Positions 1 to 7,632 of a stretch of DNA of 8,411 bases are shown here, one piece after another. Location of the stretch: positions 1 to 8,411 of the forward strand of contig CAUZEO010000233.1 of assembly GCA_963578625.1 (NCBI GenBank). The letters run 5' to 3'. The translations under genes and the position numbers were made by a program. Source of the stretch: CAUZEO01 sp963578625 (GTDB lineage: Bacteria; Verrucomicrobiota; Kiritimatiellia; SLOV01). The notes beneath the pieces were generated by a model, which was not told the origin of the DNA, made no database searches, and worked only from the letters and a program-made list of their open reading frames with translations. Each line of letters opens with the position of its first letter. The stretch's first letter is position 1.

Positions 1-759
1 CATCGGACCGGTATCCACCGTCACGACAAGATCCATTTCTTGAAGGATCCCTCCCAACTCAGGGAGCGTTGTTTTCTCACACAGGTTAAGAACGCCTTTA
101 CTGGACGATTCGATCGATGCGCATACACCCCGGTCTGCAGGGCCCCCGGCGAGATAGAGTGTCGCGCCAAGCCGGTTGACCAACCTTCGCCCGAGATCTG
201 CAAATCGGTCCGCGGGCCAATTTTTGGTTGGCCAGCGCGAACAGGGGATAAACATAATCCGCGGATGGTTCGTGTTGATTTCGGCCACGGGAAAAGAGAC
301 GGGAAATCGTTTGTCAGCATCCGGCACGCCTAGATACTTTGCGCAATCGAACGCCTGCAGCACAGCATGGCGGCTACGATCTGGTGAACCCGCAATTTCG
401 TTGTAGAAGAGCCTGGATCCTTCTCGGTGATAGGACGGGCCGATCGTCCTGTCGGTCCGCGCCGCGGCCACGATGGTTGCGCTTTTCATAAGCCCCTGGA
501 AATCAACAGCGAGATCGTACTTTTCGGCTCGCACTTCACGCAAGAGTGCCCCCATTCGCCGGAACGCGGCTTTCCGGTGAAACAGCAGAACACGATCGAC
601 ATCTGTAAAACAGCGTACCAGTTCTTCATACTCGGGCTGCGTAACCCAGTCGACACGCGCGCTCAGATGGCACCGGATCGCATGAACTGCGGGCAGCGCA
701 TGAAATACATCTCCCAACGAACTGAGTTTAACCACTAATATACGAGTTTCGCTTGTCAT
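1..759 (-). CDS. Glycosyltransferase family 9, LPS heptosyltransferase I-like (3' end outside window)
   Basis: The first 253 codons are visible and the frame is still open at the window edge. The N-terminus reads ILVVKLSSLGDVFHALPAV, the Rossmann entry of ADP-heptose:LPS heptosyltransferases. Further motifs are FQGLMKSA (about residue 87), an REGSRLFYNE stretch that resembles the A(x)LFYN region of WaaC, PCSRWPTKNWP in the second Rossmann domain, and a terminal VVTVDTGPM, which in the family continues into the nucleotide-sugar-binding site. By homology it would transfer heptose from an ADP-heptose donor to the Kdo-lipid A inner core on the cytoplasmic face of the inner membrane. Family 9 membership is firm; the exact acceptor is inferred. 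ATG at 759 is the first methionine after an in-frame stop at 805-807. A GTG directly before it (762) is an alternative, and no clear ribosome site decides. The gene is divergent from the thioredoxin gene. Confidence 0.88.
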   Translation of the reverse strand, partial: MTSETRILVVKLSSLGDVFHALPAVHAIRCHLSARVDWVTQPEYEELVRCFTDVDRVLLFHRKAAFRRMGALLREVRAEKYDLAVDFQGLMKSATIVAAARTDRTIGPSYHREGSRLFYNEIAGSPDRSRHAVLQAFDCAKYLGVPDADKRFPVSFPVAEINTNHPRIMFIPCSRWPTKNWPADRFADLGRRLVNRLGATLYLAGGPADRGVCASIESSSKGVLNLCEKTTLPELGGILQEMDLVVTVDTGPM

Positions 760-891
760 CACGCGTGCGGCGCTGCCGATTTCCTGGAGAATTTTCTCGC
801 CAGCTCATACCATCCCTGCTATCAATTTTGCCAGGGCATCGGCTGAATCATGACTACCACAAATTCCAGCTTTGACGCGAGAAAGACATCG
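760..891. promoter_or_regulatory. Divergent intergenic region between the glycosyltransferase and thioredoxin genes
   Basis: This short spacer must hold the promoters of both divergent genes. On the plus strand a weak sigma70-like pair can be proposed: TCGCCA (797-802), a 17-base spacer, and TATCAA (820-825). Each hexamer matches consensus at about four of six positions. An imperfect palindrome at 784-803 (CTGGAGAA against TTCTCGCCAG, with a two-base bulge) overlaps the proposed -35 and could be an operator. No convincing minus-strand promoter was found. Both proposals come from the sequence alone and are weak. Confidence 0.22.
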
Positions 892-1554
892 ATGGGCATT
901 ATGAACCACGCGAAGCGTCTACACCTATTGGTCATCGTCCTGACCTGTGCGACCTCGCCAGGTGCATTCGCGGGTCCTTGGATGACGGATTATGAAAAAG
1001 CGCTCATCAAGGCAAAGGAAGAAAACAAGCCCATGCTGCTCAATTTTACCGGCTCGGACTGGTGTCATTGGTGCATCAAGCTGAGTGACGAGGTTTTTTC
1101 GGAAAAAAAATTCGAGAACTTTGCAGAAGAAGCCTTGGTTTGCGTGACCCTCGACTCCCCACGAGGTTTGGTAGTAAAGAGCAAAAACGCAGCTCAAACC
1201 GCATCGATGAAGGGTCGATTCAGGGTCCGGGGTGTCCCGACCATCGTTCTCCTGAAACCGGACGAACAGGAAATTGGACGAACCGGATACAGAGAAGGCG
1301 GCGCGGAACCATACGTAGAACATTTGAAGGCCATGATCTCTCCGCACATGGAGCTTTCGACCGGAGAGAGTGAACCCGAACCGGAAAGATCCAGGTACCG
1401 AACCTGGACGTCGCAAAGCGGGTCCACCGTCGAGGCAGAGTTGGTTGAACACGGAGGAGGCTCGATTAAACTCCGGAAGCAGGATGGATCGGTGTTCCAG
1501 ATCAAGGTGGGCCTGCTGTCGCAAAGTGACAGGGAGTTTCTCGGAAAGCGCTAG
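892..1554 (+). CDS. Secreted thioredoxin-like protein with C-terminal SHD1-type domain
   Basis: The protein has 220 residues from this start. Residues 1-27 form a signal peptide (basic MNHAKR, hydrophobic LLVIVLTCAT, cleavage probably after AFA). The mature thioredoxin fold carries DWCHWC (Cys58 and Cys61, bases 1063-1074) and the cis-proline loop RGVPTIVLL. The surrounding TGSDWCHWCIKL and GRTGYREGG phrases are typical of periplasmic thioredoxin-7-like proteins in the PVC group. The last 51 residues (bases 1399-1551), from RTWTS to LSQSDREFL, match the SHD1 (SLA1 homology 1) pattern with alternating strands and a final LS..D..FL. Likely role: periplasmic disulfide exchange; the SHD1 function in bacteria is unknown. 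The frame opens at ATG 850, but that start would put 14 polar residues before the signal peptide. ATG 892 has a GAGAAAGA purine run upstream. ATG 901 is also possible. The stop lies 5 bases from the convergent argF stop. Confidence 0.87.
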   Translation: MGIMNHAKRLHLLVIVLTCATSPGAFAGPWMTDYEKALIKAKEENKPMLLNFTGSDWCHWCIKLSDEVFSEKKFENFAEEALVCVTLDSPRGLVVKSKNAAQTASMKGRFRVRGVPTIVLLKPDEQEIGRTGYREGGAEPYVEHLKAMISPHMELSTGESEPEPERSRYRTWTSQSGSTVEAELVEHGGGSIKLRKQDGSVFQIKVGLLSQSDREFLGKR

Positions 1555-1559
1555 CCCGC

Positions 1560-2486
1560 TTAGCTCAAAAGCTGGATCATCACAGCCTTTTGAGAGTGCA
1601 GGCGGTTTTCCGCCTGGTCGAAGACAACCGATCTTGGTCCGTCAATCACCTCGGCGGTCTGCTCGTAGCCACGCAACGCCGGCAAGCAATTCATGAAGAT
1701 CGCGTCCGGTCGCGCGCACTCCATCAAGTCATTCGTCACCTGGTACGGCATCAGGCCGATCACGCGTTGGGCCAACTCTTCCTGTGCAACATGGTAGCTC
1801 ATCCAGGAGTCGGTATACACGACATCCGCATCGCGAACCGCGTGTTCGGGATCATGATGCACTTCGATTCGCCCCCCCTGCTCCATGGCGACGCCTCGGT
1901 AGTATTCCAGGACGTCTTTCCGGGGCAGAAACCGGAGGTCCTCGGGACATCCGATCCGCATCTCCATGCCCATCTTTGCGGCGCCCGCCATCAATGAATA
2001 AGTCATGTTGTTCTCGGAGTCGCCGACGTATGCGAGTTTCACGCCGCGCAGTCGTCCCCTCTCTTCCTGAATCGTCAGCAGATCTGCGAGCACCTGGCAG
2101 GGGTGTGCGCGATTGGTCAGCGCATTGATCACGGGGACGTCGGAATTGGCGGCCATTTCCTCCAGCATGCTGTGCTCATACAAACGTGCCATAATGAGAT
2201 CCACGTAGCGCCCTGCTACTTTGACGGTATCGTGCACGCTTTCTTTCCCGGATCCGAGGGGCAGTGTCGACATGTCGAAATGAATGGCATGCCCGCCCAA
2301 CTGCACCATCCCGGTCTCGAAACTGAGCCGGGTCCGGAGACTCGGCTTTTCGAAAATCATCAGCAACACCTTACGCCGTAAAGCATTTGAGTACGTGTCC
2401 GGGTCGCGCTTGAGCGCAGCCGCCAATTCGAGAATCTCCTCGATATCGGCCGGCGACCAATCATCCAATGTCACTAGATGCTTCAT
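1560..2486 (-). CDS. argF: Ornithine carbamoyltransferase (variant active-site motifs)
   Basis: The product has 308 residues, the normal family length. It catalyses carbamoyl phosphate + L-ornithine to citrulline in arginine synthesis, in the cytoplasm. Carbamoyl phosphate site: FEKPSLRTRLSFE (residues 45-57), ARLYEH (100-105) and HPCQ (128-131); the Cys in HPCQ separates OTCases from ATCases, which have HPTQ. The C-terminal half has GDSENN (155-160), TDSWMSYH (225-232), NCLPALRG (266-273) and a typical VVFDQAENRLHSQKA end. Two positions deviate from classical enzymes: the ornithine loop DxWxSMG reads DSWMSYH, and HCLP reads NCLP with the Cys kept. This may be a lineage-specific OTCase form or may affect substrate choice, but acetyl- or succinyl-ornithine enzymes fit the rest less well. 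ATG 2486 follows the pyrB stop by 6 bases, with GGTGAG inside the pyrB end as a possible ribosome site, so the two are probably cotranscribed. Confidence 0.93.
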   Translation of the reverse strand: MKHLVTLDDWSPADIEEILELAAALKRDPDTYSNALRRKVLLMIFEKPSLRTRLSFETGMVQLGGHAIHFDMSTLPLGSGKESVHDTVKVAGRYVDLIMARLYEHSMLEEMAANSDVPVINALTNRAHPCQVLADLLTIQEERGRLRGVKLAYVGDSENNMTYSLMAGAAKMGMEMRIGCPEDLRFLPRKDVLEYYRGVAMEQGGRIEVHHDPEHAVRDADVVYTDSWMSYHVAQEELAQRVIGLMPYQVTNDLMECARPDAIFMNCLPALRGYEQTAEVIDGPRSVVFDQAENRLHSQKAVMIQLLS

Positions 2487-2492
2487 AGCGCG

Positions 2493-3584
2493 TCAACTCA
2501 CCAGGTCGTCGTAATACCGATCGACCTCGCCAGCTCGATCCAAAATGTTCATGATTAGAGCGGCGCGAATCCACATTCCGTTTCTCACCTGCCGCCAGTA
2601 CTTGGCCCGCGGATCTGAATCAACTTCCGGAGAAATTTCGCTGCGGCGCGGGAGTGGATGCATGATGACCGCGCTGTCCTTCATCAGGGCAAGCCGCTCA
2701 ACCGTAATGGCGTAGGCACTTACATCGATGGCCTCACTCTCGCCTTCCGTGTCCCATTCATCCTGAATCCTCGTCATGTAAACGGCATCGAGGTCCGGCA
2801 GCTTGCCCACAAGGTTCTCGCCCAATTCATAGGCAATCCCGGCGGAATCCAGCGTCCGTAGAATTCCTTCATCTATCTGCAGCGCCGGCGGTGCGATGAA
2901 GGAGAGATGCACACCCGGGTAGTGAGTCATTAGCGTTGCGAGGGAGCGAACGGTTCTGCCACGGGCGAGATCTCCCACGAAAGCGATTCTCTTCCCTTCG
3001 ATCCCGCCTTGGCCCTCGAAGCTGCGCTGCAGGGTGTAGACATCCAGCAGCGCCTGGGTCGGATGCTGGTCGGCGCCGGAGCCGGCATTGATGACGGGAA
3101 TCGGGCGCTCCGAATTCGACAAAAGCCAGGCGATCCGCTCCGCAAAGCCCCCCTGCGGATGCCGCATGATGATCATGTCGAAATAAGAGCTGAAGGTGCG
3201 GACTGTGTCCTCGGGCGACTCGCCCTTCATTTCACTGGATGTGTTGGAGTCCCGAACCTCTCCGGAACGCAAGCCGAGAATCTCGCAGGAGGCAAGAAAT
3301 GAAAGAAATGTCCGGGAGCTCGGCTGAGCGAAATAGAGCATCGCGCGCTTTTCCGCCAGGAGTTCCTTCAGGAACATCATCCCGCCGCGTGTCTTCGCAA
3401 TACGACGTGTTCTCGTCGCTAACTCGCAAATCCGGTCTAAAAACTCCCGGTCAAATTGCTGCGCGAACAATACATGGTAGACGCTCTTCCCATTCATAAA
3501 ATAGGGCGCGCGCTCTGCCGGGGGGAGAGACTCCAAGTCGTTCCAATCTACACCCCTGAGCCGGTTTTCCCTGTACTGAATCAT
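2493..3584 (-). CDS. pyrB: Aspartate carbamoyltransferase catalytic chain, N-terminally extended
   Basis: The product has 363 residues against about 305-310 for the E. coli catalytic chain; most of the excess is at the N-terminus. It condenses carbamoyl phosphate and L-aspartate to carbamoyl aspartate, the committed step of pyrimidine synthesis. Motifs in order: QPSSRTFLSF (87-96, carbamoyl phosphate loop; second position Ser where STRT is usual), SSEMKGES (116-123, containing the loop lysine Lys120), MRHP (140-143), QHPTQALLD (173-181), GDLARGRTVRSL (204-215), TRIQDE (281-286, aspartate binding) and MHPLPRRSEI (308-317). The tail with NGMWIRAALI also matches the E. coli chain. No regulatory pyrI follows; argF does. 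ATG 3584 is preceded by AGAGGGG, a good ribosome site at short spacing. The N-terminal 50 residues (WNDLESLPPAERAPYFMNG) are unlike E. coli PyrB. Confidence 0.94.
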   Translation of the reverse strand: MIQYRENRLRGVDWNDLESLPPAERAPYFMNGKSVYHVLFAQQFDREFLDRICELATRTRRIAKTRGGMMFLKELLAEKRAMLYFAQPSSRTFLSFLASCEILGLRSGEVRDSNTSSEMKGESPEDTVRTFSSYFDMIIMRHPQGGFAERIAWLLSNSERPIPVINAGSGADQHPTQALLDVYTLQRSFEGQGGIEGKRIAFVGDLARGRTVRSLATLMTHYPGVHLSFIAPPALQIDEGILRTLDSAGIAYELGENLVGKLPDLDAVYMTRIQDEWDTEGESEAIDVSAYAITVERLALMKDSAVIMHPLPRRSEISPEVDSDPRAKYWRQVRNGMWIRAALIMNILDRAGEVDRYYDDLVS

Positions 3585-3730
3585 GAACCCCTCTGTGCCT
3601 CCGTTTCGTGCCGCTATGGGTACACCAGGGGTGCAGGCCTGGTCGAGCGCAAATTGCGAAGACTTCCGGCCCGCGATTCTCAGGGTTTTTCACCAAAACC
3701 GGAACTCAGGCGAACTCCGCGCCATTGGAG
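3585..3730 (-). promoter_or_regulatory. pyrB upstream region with three short inverted repeats
   Basis: This gap separates the PPC-protein stop from the pyrB start, all on the minus strand. It contains a hairpin GGTTTT/AAAACC (3684-3689 with 3695-3700, 5-base loop), a near-palindrome CGCAA-A-TTGCG (3648-3658) and a hairpin ACCAGG/CCTGGT (3624-3629 with 3638-3643, 8-base loop). The first lies about 30 bases past the PPC-protein stop and could slow transcription, but no T-run follows, so it is not a classical intrinsic terminator. The other two lie where a pyrB operator or leader would be expected. No good -35/-10 pair was found. No PyrR-type or other known riboswitch was recognised. Confidence 0.3.
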
Positions 3731-4555
3731 CTACGGGCTCAGCTCGACCCGGTAGAAGATGTTGCTGGGAATGGGGGCGTTGTCCACGAACGTCGTATTG
3801 GTCGATGTGCTGGATTTCGTGCCGATTGGCGCCCACACGGCCCCCCCGAGGTCGTGACTGATGCTGACGTCATAGTACCGCGCCGGCGCGGAGCGCCATG
3901 ACAAGTGCCGTTGCTGCCCAACCTGCTCGCAGGCCGTCACGACCAGCGAATCCCCCGCGAGGTTCGGATTGGTTCCGGCCAGGTACTCTCCCAGATCGTT
4001 CACGTCATCCCCATCCTGGTTGCCACCGCCGTCGTGGCCGAGATCCCCGAAATTCTGCTGCTCCCACACATCGGCCATCCCGTCCAGATCAATATCAGTG
4101 ATCGGGCCTTCCTGCACTTGGATCGTGTAGACGCCAGTCGTAAACTCCACGAATCCACCCACATCAACATACAGATCAAACGGACCGGAGGGGTGCGCAT
4201 ACTCGAACGTCGCGGCTCCATTCCCAACCGAGTTGGATACAACCAGTACCGCGACACCGTCTGGACCGAGCAAACGAACCGTTCCGTCGTCCAGCGTCGT
4301 CGGAGTGACGGTCACCGAGTACTGCATATCGTCCTGCACGGTAAACTGCCAGAAATCATGATCGAGAAACTGCTCGATGGTCCCGCCATTCTGGACGCCG
4401 ATCGAAAGTCCGGACGCAGTTCCGGCATCGTCGCCATGGTCGTCCGGAAACGCGTCAGCGAAACCTGCGCAGGCACTCAGGCACAAAATGGCGACGCCCG
4501 GCAGGAACCAGCCTGCCACAATCCGCCGGATATTCAGATTTGTGTCTCGTTTCAT
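3731..4555 (-). CDS. Secreted PPC-like protein with Asp-rich Ca-binding-like module
   Basis: The product has 274 residues. The N-terminus is basic then hydrophobic (RIVAGWFLPGVAILCLSAC). It ends in LSAC, which fits a lipobox with Cys29, so a lipoprotein is possible; cleavage after ADA (residue 35) is the alternative. Residues 37-150 look like a bacterial pre-peptidase C-terminal (PPC) beta-sandwich (DHDFWQFTVQ, GPFDLYVDVGG, GVYTIQVQ). Residues 154-196 (bases 3968-4096) hold DIDLDGMADVWE and NQDGDDVNDLGEYLAGTNP, a thrombospondin-type-3/EF-hand-like Asp-rich module common in Verrucomicrobia-type secreted proteins. Residues 217-272 form the LSW...YYDVSISHDL...FYRV tail that often follows it. ATG 4555 overlaps the protease stop by one base (TGATG), which indicates translational coupling. 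It is probably a non-catalytic envelope partner of the protease. The domain calls are by eye and the function is unknown. Confidence 0.85.
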   Translation of the reverse strand: MKRDTNLNIRRIVAGWFLPGVAILCLSACAGFADAFPDDHGDDAGTASGLSIGVQNGGTIEQFLDHDFWQFTVQDDMQYSVTVTPTTLDDGTVRLLGPDGVAVLVVSNSVGNGAATFEYAHPSGPFDLYVDVGGFVEFTTGVYTIQVQEGPITDIDLDGMADVWEQQNFGDLGHDGGGNQDGDDVNDLGEYLAGTNPNLAGDSLVVTACEQVGQQRHLSWRSAPARYYDVSISHDLGGAVWAPIGTKSSTSTNTTFVDNAPIPSNIFYRVELSP

Positions 4556-7500
4556 CAGGGATTCACGATCAGTCCCGGATCTCCAAAAATCTGGTAAAAT
4601 TGAAGTTCCGGCGCGGTTTCAAAGCCCATGGCAAACGCCGACAGGTAGCCCTGCATCATCGCATCGCCCAGGGTTTCGACCTGCTGGTTCAACAACCCAT
4701 CGTAAAAACCGAGGGCTATTTCGCTGGCGGAGGCGTCCTGTGACAGGGCCGTTCCGGCAATGAACCCAATTGCGCCGTGATCCGGCCGTTTGAGAAAGAC
4801 CTCCGCCATACACTCCGAAGCAGAGTTGGGATGCAGATAGTATCCATTCCAACAACTCGTTGCGGTGATAATGGGTAGCTTCGTGTTGGTCAGGCTGCCG
4901 ACGTGGGTCGTCGAGAGCAAGGATGGGCTGTCCCAGAAATTGTGGGTCCCGTGCCCGAAATAGGCACACAGAAATCGCCCCTCCGCATCGTTCAACGCGT
5001 TCAGGATCCCGGAGTTATCCGCGCCGGCGCCATATTCCTTGGTAATATCCGTCTGCGCAAAACCGTTGTTCAGCATGATGGATTCGACAATATTTGCGCT
5101 ATCCTGAAATCCAAGAGGAGCCCCTGCCTCGTTGCCCGCCACCAGCACACTGCGTGTCCTGAAATCGGAGGATGCGGGCAGATTCTCGTAGTCGAGTATT
5201 TTGTCGACGATATCTCGAAGCTCTGCCGGCGTACGCGCCGGGATGCGCCCCACGGCCATGTCCGCCAGGTTATCAGCAAAGCCGGATGTTGTCGTCCCGT
5301 TGACCATGGCGGCCCTGGCATCGAGCGCAGTGAAATTGAAGGGCGACCCGCCCATGAGGGCCGTAACTACATCCATGTCCGTCGAATCCACATATCCGTT
5401 GGGATCGTATGAAGCGTCACCGATGATCAGAACCCGCTGAGGAACCGGGTTCGACCAGTGGTGAAATGCGTATCCGAGGAATTGGCGAAGAGCACGCGCA
5501 TCCTTTACCCCGTAGCTGAAGTTATTGTAAATGTCCTCCGGCTCAGCCACGACAACACTCTCGCCACGCAGGTAGCGATTCGTGATCAGACGAAATGCTT
5601 CGGTCTGAAAAGATTCCGGACAGATAACGATGTAGGAAGCCTGGTTCGCCAGGTTTCCGAGATCCCGAACCGGTGTTTTCACAACGGAATCCACGCTCAA
5701 CATGGCGGACTGACGCACCGCTACGTACCGGCGGGCGCCGGCCGAGTCGTGACCGAAACGAACGGAAAAACCGTTCCCTGTGGACTGGGTCGAAAACGAT
5801 GTAAGCCGCTGAACTGTCAGCGCATCGGTTACGTCGAAAACCCACAGGCCGGGGGCCCCGGAAAATCCGTCCACTTCATAATTGTTCGTCCCGGAACTGC
5901 CGGTGAATTCGAGACCATTGTTCACCGCCCGCAGTTCACGAGGATATATCAAGTGCAGCGCTTCCAGGTAGACTTGGTCGGCTCCGCTATTACCCGGAAG
6001 CAACACTTGGCGGGCATAAAATGTGGTCGTCGGACTCGTAAGAAGAGAACTGGAAAAGTCGACGGAGTTGCTGTACGGCGAACCCAGATTCGCTCCCGTT
6101 CCGCTCCATTGAAACGCCCCTGCGGTTACGTTGTTTCCATTGATGTCGACTTCCGTATTGTGTCCCTGGCCGGGAAACGAGGTTGCCTCCGCTCTGCCGT
6201 GAAGGGTCGCGCAAAGTTTCGCGTTACTGCCGGCAACCACGAAATCGACGGTAAATGTATCGGAAGCCCAAAAGATCGGGTTTGGATTGGTCAACAGATG
6301 AGCCGCCCGCCAGTGATCCCACCCTTCATAATTGGGTGCCGTGTTGTCCGCATGGAACGTGTTGGGCGCGTATTCGACGATGCGGAAGTGCGAAGTAATC
6401 TCAGTGGCGTCGGGAATTGTTGGCCTTGCGACATCGGCCATCCGCAGCCCCGCGCTACCCAGTCCCAGCCAGTACACGTTTTCAAGAGAATACCAACCAA
6501 CGAATTTCTTTGCGTAAAAGACAATAAAATCACCGGCGCCGAACAGGCCTGCCGTCGAAACGGCGATCGCAATTTCCTGGTCGCGGCAATACATCCGGAT
6601 CTCACCTCCGATCAGCAATCCTGACGGCACGCCTGCCGCGATGAGCTCAGGCTGTGTCAGTTTGTGTATTCCCTGTTCCGATGTGGTAATTTTGTAAATC
6701 GCATCGACTTCCAAGCCCGCGCGCCGATGCGCGAAGTCTGTGGGATTCCCGTTCATCGGGGGAAGAACGGGACTGGAATAAAGGGGTGGACATTCGAAAG
6801 GATCCGGCGCCGTAGTGGTACCCTTGCTTGCAAACTGAACGCCCGGCACCGCGATAGCAATCTCCTGTTCGTGGGAAATCCGCGCAGTAATCGACTCATG
6901 ATATCTCAGGGTCCTCGTCACCGGATTGTACTGGACCGGCCGGAACGAAACCCGGGTAACTTTCCGAGTTCCGATCCAGGCTTCCGTCACGTCCGCGATA
7001 TCGGCCGGCCAAAAAACGTCGGTCTCATAGATTGCCGCATCCTTTTCCAGTGATTCATAGTACTCTGATGTGTCATCCGGCGCATAGGCCGTGCGCATTG
7101 TCTTCACTGGCGCAATGTCAATTGCCGGAATGTCACGATACGAAGTCTCAACGACGTCAACCTTCGTCGCGAAGCCTTCACGCCCTTCCATCAGCTTTGA
7201 AACGAGGGGAAGATCCGGTGAACCGGACGGCATCGGATTCGACGCGTGGGCCATCATTGTTGAATAGCCTTCCGGTCCGTTCTTCAACGCGAGGTCTGGC
7301 GCAACGGCGAGGACTGACTTCTCGTGGATGTGCCCTGATATGGGAGTCACCGTCCATACCCCATCGTGCGCGGGCAAAGAGCCGGACCTTTCGGTTTCGT
7401 TGATGAACAGAAGTACCGAGGAACCAGAACTCCTCCCATCAGCTGGTATAAACGGCAATTCCCCCTCGGGCACAAAAAACGGCTCAGCTTCGCGGTCTCC

Positions 7501-7632
7501 GGATTCTGTCCAGGAATGACGCAATGCGTACAAACCGACCAGTGAAACGATCAGAATGGCGGCGACCGCCATCGACGGTCCGGAAAACATCCGGCCCCGA
7601 CCACGGGACCTGTCATCAGAAGCTCGAGCCAC
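4555..7632 (-). CDS. Membrane-anchored C25 (gingipain-like) cysteine protease
   Basis: The product has 1025 residues. A basic N-terminus (RSRGRGR) precedes one hydrophobic segment at about residues 21-37 with no clear cleavage site, so a signal anchor is likely. Residues 50-265 resemble the N-terminal prodomain of gingipain-like proteins (VSFRPVQYNPVTRTLRYHES). VDAIYKITTSEQGIHKL (309-325) starts a second beta-rich region. The C25 catalytic domain covers about 660-1025: SYIVICPESF, EPEDIYNNFSYGVKDA, VLIIGDASYD (734-743), MAVGRIPARTPAEL, then YFGHGTHNFW with candidate catalytic His894 (bases 4951-4953) and TATSCWNGYY with candidate nucleophile Cys927 (4852-4854). It ends at YQIFGDPGLIVNP, the normal end of the catalytic domain, with no type IX sorting domain. 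The start is GTG at 7632 with GAGGAA six bases upstream; nearby upstream ATGs run straight into a stop. The substrate is unknown; it could cleave envelope or surface proteins. Confidence 0.94.
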   Translation of the reverse strand: MARASDDRSRGRGRMFSGPSMAVAAILIVSLVGLYALRHSWTESGDREAEPFFVPEGELPFIPADGRSSGSSVLLFINETERSGSLPAHDGVWTVTPISGHIHEKSVLAVAPDLALKNGPEGYSTMMAHASNPMPSGSPDLPLVSKLMEGREGFATKVDVVETSYRDIPAIDIAPVKTMRTAYAPDDTSEYYESLEKDAAIYETDVFWPADIADVTEAWIGTRKVTRVSFRPVQYNPVTRTLRYHESITARISHEQEIAIAVPGVQFASKGTTTAPDPFECPPLYSSPVLPPMNGNPTDFAHRRAGLEVDAIYKITTSEQGIHKLTQPELIAAGVPSGLLIGGEIRMYCRDQEIAIAVSTAGLFGAGDFIVFYAKKFVGWYSLENVYWLGLGSAGLRMADVARPTIPDATEITSHFRIVEYAPNTFHADNTAPNYEGWDHWRAAHLLTNPNPIFWASDTFTVDFVVAGSNAKLCATLHGRAEATSFPGQGHNTEVDINGNNVTAGAFQWSGTGANLGSPYSNSVDFSSSLLTSPTTTFYARQVLLPGNSGADQVYLEALHLIYPRELRAVNNGLEFTGSSGTNNYEVDGFSGAPGLWVFDVTDALTVQRLTSFSTQSTGNGFSVRFGHDSAGARRYVAVRQSAMLSVDSVVKTPVRDLGNLANQASYIVICPESFQTEAFRLITNRYLRGESVVVAEPEDIYNNFSYGVKDARALRQFLGYAFHHWSNPVPQRVLIIGDASYDPNGYVDSTDMDVVTALMGGSPFNFTALDARAAMVNGTTTSGFADNLADMAVGRIPARTPAELRDIVDKILDYENLPASSDFRTRSVLVAGNEAGAPLGFQDSANIVESIMLNNGFAQTDITKEYGAGADNSGILNALNDAEGRFLCAYFGHGTHNFWDSPSLLSTTHVGSLTNTKLPIITATSCWNGYYLHPNSASECMAEVFLKRPDHGAIGFIAGTALSQDASASEIALGFYDGLLNQQVETLGDAMMQGYLSAFAMGFETAPELQFYQIFGDPGLIVNP

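Noticed and set aside
1550..1580. Possible bidirectional terminator between the thioredoxin gene and argF
   Set aside because: Only a four-base AGCT/AGCT pairing (TTAGCTCAAAAGCT) is present, with no T-run. The gap is five bases, too short to support a terminator call.
3661..3730. tRNA-like stretch on the minus strand (GCCCGTAGCTCCAATGG...)
   Set aside because: The start resembles a tRNA acceptor and D arm, and GCCCG/CGGGC could pair about 70 bases apart. There is no GGTTC-type T arm and no proper anticodon stem.
3905..4597. Plus-strand open frame of 230 codons
   Set aside because: It is antisense to the PPC-protein gene, which has a signal peptide and known modules. The plus-strand product has none.
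5458..6624. Long plus-strand open frame of 388 codons
   Set aside because: It lies wholly antisense to the C25 protease gene, has no recognisable motif, and its composition is that of a shadow frame. The protease frame carries the family motifs throughout.
6541..6870. Repeated heptapeptide QEIAIAV (residues 256-262 and 352-358 of the protease)
   Set aside because: The two copies are short, differ at several bases and lie in different strand contexts, so this is most likely coincidence in beta-rich sequence rather than a duplication.
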